In this document: one piece after another, positions 42,971 through 46,539 of the stretch | Layout: the number at the start of each line of letters is the position of its first letter | Position numbering within the stretch: position 1 is the first letter of the stretch | Assembly: GCA_003833135.1 (NCBI GenBank) | Contig: QZLH01000022.1 | Location: 151,920 to 198,458, forward strand | Reading direction: 5' to 3' | Length of the DNA: 46,539 nucleotides | Source: Oehlia diaphana | Lineage: Eukaryota > Glomeromycota > Glomeromycetes > Glomerales > Glomeraceae | The notes under the pieces: generated by a model | Databases searched by the model: none | Told to the model about the DNA's origin: nothing | Seen by the model: the letters and a program-made list of their open reading frames with translations, nothing else | Position numbers and translations under genes: made by a program

Positions 42971-42994
42971 ATGATCGGCCTATCGGCCGATCAT
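42971..42994. promoter_or_regulatory. Perfect 10-bp inverted repeat upstream of the kinase
   Basis: ATGATCGGCC-TATC-GGCCGATCAT is GC-rich compared with its setting and lies about 170 bp before the TATA box at 43144. A CACGTG follows at 43086-43091. It could be an operator-like site. Confidence 0.35.
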
Positions 42995-43143
42995 TTATCC
43001 GATTCTAGTAAAATTTTACTTGTGTGACCCACCACTAGGTGACACGTATAACAATATTTATTATTGGAAAGTTACAAAAATTACTCACGTGTGTAACATA
43101 TTTTAAGGAGAATGTCATCTTTGCACTACTTTGGGTATATTTG

Positions 43144-43151
43144 TATAAATA
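43144..43151 (+). promoter_or_regulatory. TATA box of the kinase gene
   Basis: TATAAATA lies 300 bp before the first ATG. Between about 43155 and 43443 there is no ATG in any frame on the plus strand, as expected for a 5' untranslated leader. Confidence 0.55.
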
Positions 43152-43443
43152 GGACTTGAGATTAACATTTATCACCTTTCGCTCATTTCTTTCTTTGTGG
43201 TCTATTAAGTTAAAGATTCCTACTGAGCATTTATTAGTTAGTTTAACTCGACGTTCTAAATTCCAATTGATTAAATTATTGCTTAACGGCCTTTTGAAAA
43301 CTATTGTTTATTTCACCTTCAACTCCCGATTTCACATAAAAAACGTTAAAATTTTTTTTCAATACAACCTTAAAAACTGCGCCACGAAAACCAAGGAAAA
43401 AGGCCCTGCGCAGAACAAATTTACAAACGCCAAAACGCCAATT

Positions 43444-44856
43444 ATGCATAACATGAACACAAACACCAATATGACATTGGGAGTCTTCACAAAAAACGTG
43501 ATTGAGATTGAGATTGAAATTTAATATAGAATTTCAATCTTACTAACATATTAAGATTGAAAATTCTATATGAAATCTCAATCTCAATCTCAATCACGTT
43601 TTTTGTGAAGGCCCCCATTATTATAGTCACATCACGAGGATGACCATTTCTATGGTCCTCAAGACCTTAAGATTCTCCCGGAGGCTATCGGTTCTGGAGG
43701 ATTCTCTTCTGTTTATGTTGCACATTGGAAGAATACACCAGTAAAGTATGCGATTAAAAAATTTAAAGAAACTTCTAAGGAAGAAGAAATCAATAACGAA
43801 GTACGTTACTGAAATGGTTTTTTGTTTACACATCTTTTTTTATGGTACTTATAAATTTTTTTTCAAGATTAAAATTATGAAAATAGCTTCTCATCATCCA
43901 AATATCATTCGATTTTATGGAATTACGAAATTGCAATGTAAAATAATAATTATATAATTAATGATTTATTCTTTTATTTTTTATTTTCATTACTTATTGT
44001 TTAATTTTTTAGACGAAAAAAAATATTCGCTTATTCTTGAAAATGCGGACAATGGAACACTAAGAGATTATTTAAGGAATGATGCTATAACTTTTAAATG
44101 GAAGGAACAATTAAAATTTGCCAAGGAGATTGCAAGTGCGATTTTATGGTTACATGATGATAAGGGAATCGTACACCGTGATCTTGTGAGTATGCTAATA
44201 CTGACTATAATTTATTAATTTGAACTAATTCATTATATTGTGGAGTTAACATATTCTCCTTTCTCCTTTTAGCACCCCAATAATGTCTTAATTCATCAAA
44301 ATACGATTAAATTGGCAGATTTCGGCCGTTCATCTCTAAAAGGAACGGATTGTTATAATACTGAAGTATGGGGTGTATTGCTTTATGTGGATCCTAAAGC
44401 GCTTAATCGAAACATTCCATATAAGATCAACGAGAAATCTGATATATATAATTTGGGATTTTTATTCTGGGAGTTAACTAGCCGCAAGCCACCTTTTGAT
44501 GATCTTGAAAATGATTATATTACATGTAAAATACTAAGTGGTAAGAGAGAAGAACCTGTTTTGGACACGAATGTTAAATTTATTGAACTTTATCAAAGTA
44601 AGTATAAAATTTATTACTTCGCAATTAATCCTTTGGCAATTATACAATTTATTTTTCTTGTCGCAATCTAATTTTATACTATTGAATAGAATGTTGGAAA
44701 CACGAACCAGATGAACGACCAAATATTTCTCAAGTAAACTCAGAACTTAATAGTATTGATTCTAAAAACAATAACGCATCTATTGTTCCTTATGAAGGAG
44801 AAAAAAATGTACATTCCTGTCAAATTGATGTAAACAAGATTTGTCAACAAGAATAG
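43444..44856 (+). CDS. TKL-type protein kinase, six exons
   Basis: Exons are 43444-43482, 43627-43800, 43868-43937, 44013-44185, 44273-44597 and 44690-44856. All introns are GT-AG and phases join cleanly to give 315 residues. The kinase domain is complete: GSGGFSSVY glycine loop (35-43), AIK lysine (57), helix-C Glu (71), HRDLHPNNV catalytic loop (149-157, Asp151 and Asn156), ADFGR (167-171), YVDPK at the APE position, SDIYNLGFLFWEL (F-helix Asp) and PDERP near the end. A short polar tail follows. It fits the large fungal TKL/Sel1-associated kinases of AM fungi that phosphorylate Ser/Thr or Tyr in signalling. The start is the first ATG after the TATA box. Exon 1 depends on splicing out a palindromic element; if that fails, stops at 43522 and 43624 cut the protein. 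Confidence 0.8.
43478..43617. mobile_element. 140-bp palindromic MITE occupying kinase intron 1
   Basis: The arms TTCACAAAAAACGTGATTGA followed by GATTGAGATTG (left) and their near-perfect inverse (right, ending CACGTTTTTTGTGAAG) pair over about 60 bp around a loop of about 11 nt containing CTAAC. The outermost bases TGGGAGT and GCCCCCA still match in part. The predicted intron (43483-43626, 144 nt) starts five bases inside the left end and finishes nine bases beyond the right end. Confidence 0.75.
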
Positions 44857-45061
44857 ATTATTTTTTCTTTGATATTTCGTTGTCATTATAACTACTCCTC
44901 CTTTTCAAATAGTGTTTATTTTTTTTTTTATTTTCACGAACGTTTACATTTATTTCTTTTTAGAGTAAAATAAAAGCTAAATTTTTATTATCTAATAATA
45001 CACTGATTGTGCGAAAGCGCACGATGTTTTTGCATTAGATATAGTAGGTATTTCTATTCAT
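44857..45061. other. Kinase 3' region with stem-loop
   Basis: AT-rich 3'-flanking DNA. GTGCG-AAAG-CGCAC at 45009-45022 is a compact GC stem about 150 nt after the stop codon. AATAAAA-like signals occur near 44967-44974. Confidence 0.35.
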
Positions 45062-45259
45062 ATGAATCTATGCTATTGGATGCACAACAATCTTTTTAAA
45101 TTAATCTACAGTCAATATACTGTTCCGTTAAATGAAAAAAGCGGATCTCACTTTGGTGAAACATATGTCCCTCATTTAAATGAATTAACTCGAATGATAT
45201 TAACGGTAAAGCAATTTTGCTTCATATCATTCACTCTTGCCACTCTTCCTTTCGTATAA
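45062..45259 (+). CDS. Hypothetical 65-residue frame
   Basis: An ATG-started frame with middle part VPLNEKSGSHFGETYVPHLN followed by ELTRMIL has composition less AT-driven than its surroundings. No family is recognised. It may be a fragment of a lost gene. Confidence 0.2.
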   Translation: MNLCYWMHNNLFKLIYSQYTVPLNEKSGSHFGETYVPHLNELTRMILTVKQFCFISFTLATLPFV

Positions 45260-46539
45260 CAAATAAATTATATGATCTCTAAAGGTGCCCAATATTTTCG
45301 AGTCTGTGTAATTTAACTGGTTCTTAGTGTCATTTAAATCGTTTATCACAGTTTTCGTTAATGAGAAAGTATTCAGTTATTTGAAACTTCCATCTGATAA
45401 TTTCGGTGAAATCCAGATTACCATCGTAAAACCTTTATAAAAGTTCTGTAGTAAATTAAAGTACTCTTTTCAAGTAATTTACTTTAAGTTTATTTTATTT
45501 TCCTTCGAGCGAGAATTGAACAAAAAGTGGTTCTTTTTGACATGTGTACTAGATATTATCACTTTGAATATCGTATATATCTTTAAGAAAGAACTAAGAA
45601 CTAATGAAAATCATAGAAGAAAAGAGAAAACTTTTTCAAAACTTTAAAACGAAAAAAAAAATACAAACTAAATTTTTTCGTTATTTTTCTAAAAATTTGC
45701 ACTAGATAGGGTAAATTTTTGTGATTTTTAGTGGTATGGAGTATATACAGATAAAAAATAATTTGAGTTGCAACCGGAACAGAGCAATAATACGAATTTC
45801 AAATTCAAATTAAGACGTTAAACGCGTAAAGTCGGTCAATTTTTTCATAATAATTTAAATCCTTTTAAAAAAAAATCTCATAACGGACTCAGAAAAATTT
45901 TAAATAGATTTTAAATCCCAAACTTTCTACTAAATGAAATTTCCAAATACTGAGTAAAAATTTTTTTTTAATTAAAAGTTCGAAAAAAAAAGACGTTATA
46001 AAATTATTAAAATTATTAGTAAAGATTCAGGGCCTCGGGACGACATCACTCGTGAGGTTTTTTTTTTCACCAATACGGTACGAGTATTTATTTACATACA
46101 GTATTTACTGTATATATAAATAATTGAATAATTAAAATTGAAGTAGATCGGAAGAAGGGTGTGATAGGCTGATAAGTCCTTCAATTCTGGTACTAAACAA
46201 TGCGGAGTATTTACTAATAATAATTATTCAAACCTAATTTTTTTATATAAACTAGGATTCACCTGTTAACTACGTTAACAGTTAATGTTTAAATACATTA
46301 AATAAATATAAGATTTTTATTGAAAAATTTCTAGATAAACAACATTGTAAGTATAACTTGCTTTATCTAAATACTGCATTTATAGAAATCAAACAATTTG
46401 TTTTTAAATAAACTGTGCATACAATATCTCCATGATACGGCCTACCATATAAAAAGATCCTAAAATGGTGCATTTCATCAGCAGGCCAAAAAAACCCCCC
46501 AAATACAGTAGTACCTTATAATCTGCATATAGTTTTCAT
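45260..46539. other. No supported gene
   Basis: AT-rich flank. The only ordered structure is the perfect palindrome CTGTTAAC-TAC-GTTAACAG at 46263-46281. No coding-like frame or repeat array is seen. Confidence 0.5.

Noticed and set aside
43627..43833. 68-codon minus-strand frame
   Set aside because: Shadow of kinase exon 2 on the opposite strand.
46146..46156. AGATCGGAAGA, resembling a sequencing-adapter start
   Set aside because: Only 11 bases match and the sequence then diverges, so chance is likely.

Overview
The window looks like a fragment of a repeat-rich, very AT-rich fungal genome. It resembles an arbuscular-mycorrhizal fungus (Glomeromycotina, Rhizophagus-like). That inference rests on short GT-AG introns, a TKL-type kinase in the style of the expanded AM-fungal kinase families, Crinkler-like and BED-finger relics, and dense hAT-like and other terminal-inverted-repeat (TIR) elements. 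No bacterial, organellar or viral organisation is seen. One assembly gap (11076-11543) lies inside a repeat.

Two genes are well supported. (1) A single-exon gene at 27127-28140 (+, 337 aa) has three parts: an N-terminal SKICH-like beta-sandwich, a central region resembling the tRNase domain of colicin D, and a C-terminal region resembling the colicin-D-type immunity family. It would be a toxin-domain/immunity-domain fusion in a eukaryote. (2) A six-exon protein kinase at 43444-44856 (+, 315 aa) has all catalytic motifs, a TATA box at 43144, and a first intron made almost entirely of a 140-bp palindromic element.

A third theme is a family of tiny, arginine-rich, single-exon ORFs at 8558-8734, 22799-23038 and 34660-34920, with a decayed fourth copy at 41386-41462 (-). 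They lie inside duplicated DNA. Block A (about 19.9-23.4 kb) and block B (about 30.2-35.3 kb) are diverged direct copies, and a partial copy C lies at about 41.9-42.3 kb. The 8.2-10.2 kb block is repeated in inverted orientation at 35.9-41.6 kb. There it is split by a decayed 4.3-kb DNA transposon (36409-40683) with 32-bp TIRs.

Layout. 0-0.8 kb is a hAT remnant. 0.8-1.9 kb holds minus-strand relics of a Crinkler-like NTPase and a glutaminyl-peptide cyclotransferase. 2.6-4.2 kb is a set of MITEs. 4.9-6.4 kb holds weak hypothetical genes and a MITE. 7.9-10.6 kb holds a MITE, the first small ORF and a heptamer repeat. 10.9-13.3 kb is a cluster of TIR elements, two of them with target-site duplications. 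14.7-17.1 kb is a tandem triplication. 18.1-19.7 kb is a decayed minus-strand gene. 19.9-23.4 kb is block A. 24.2-24.9 kb holds minus-strand fragments. 25.4 kb is a 48-51-bp minisatellite. 27.1-28.1 kb is the fusion gene. 29.8 kb is an interstitial telomeric tract. 30.2-35.3 kb is block B. 35.9-41.6 kb is the interrupted inverted duplication. 43.1-44.9 kb is the kinase. The last 1.7 kb is mostly empty. All family assignments were made by eye from the sequence; no database search was run.
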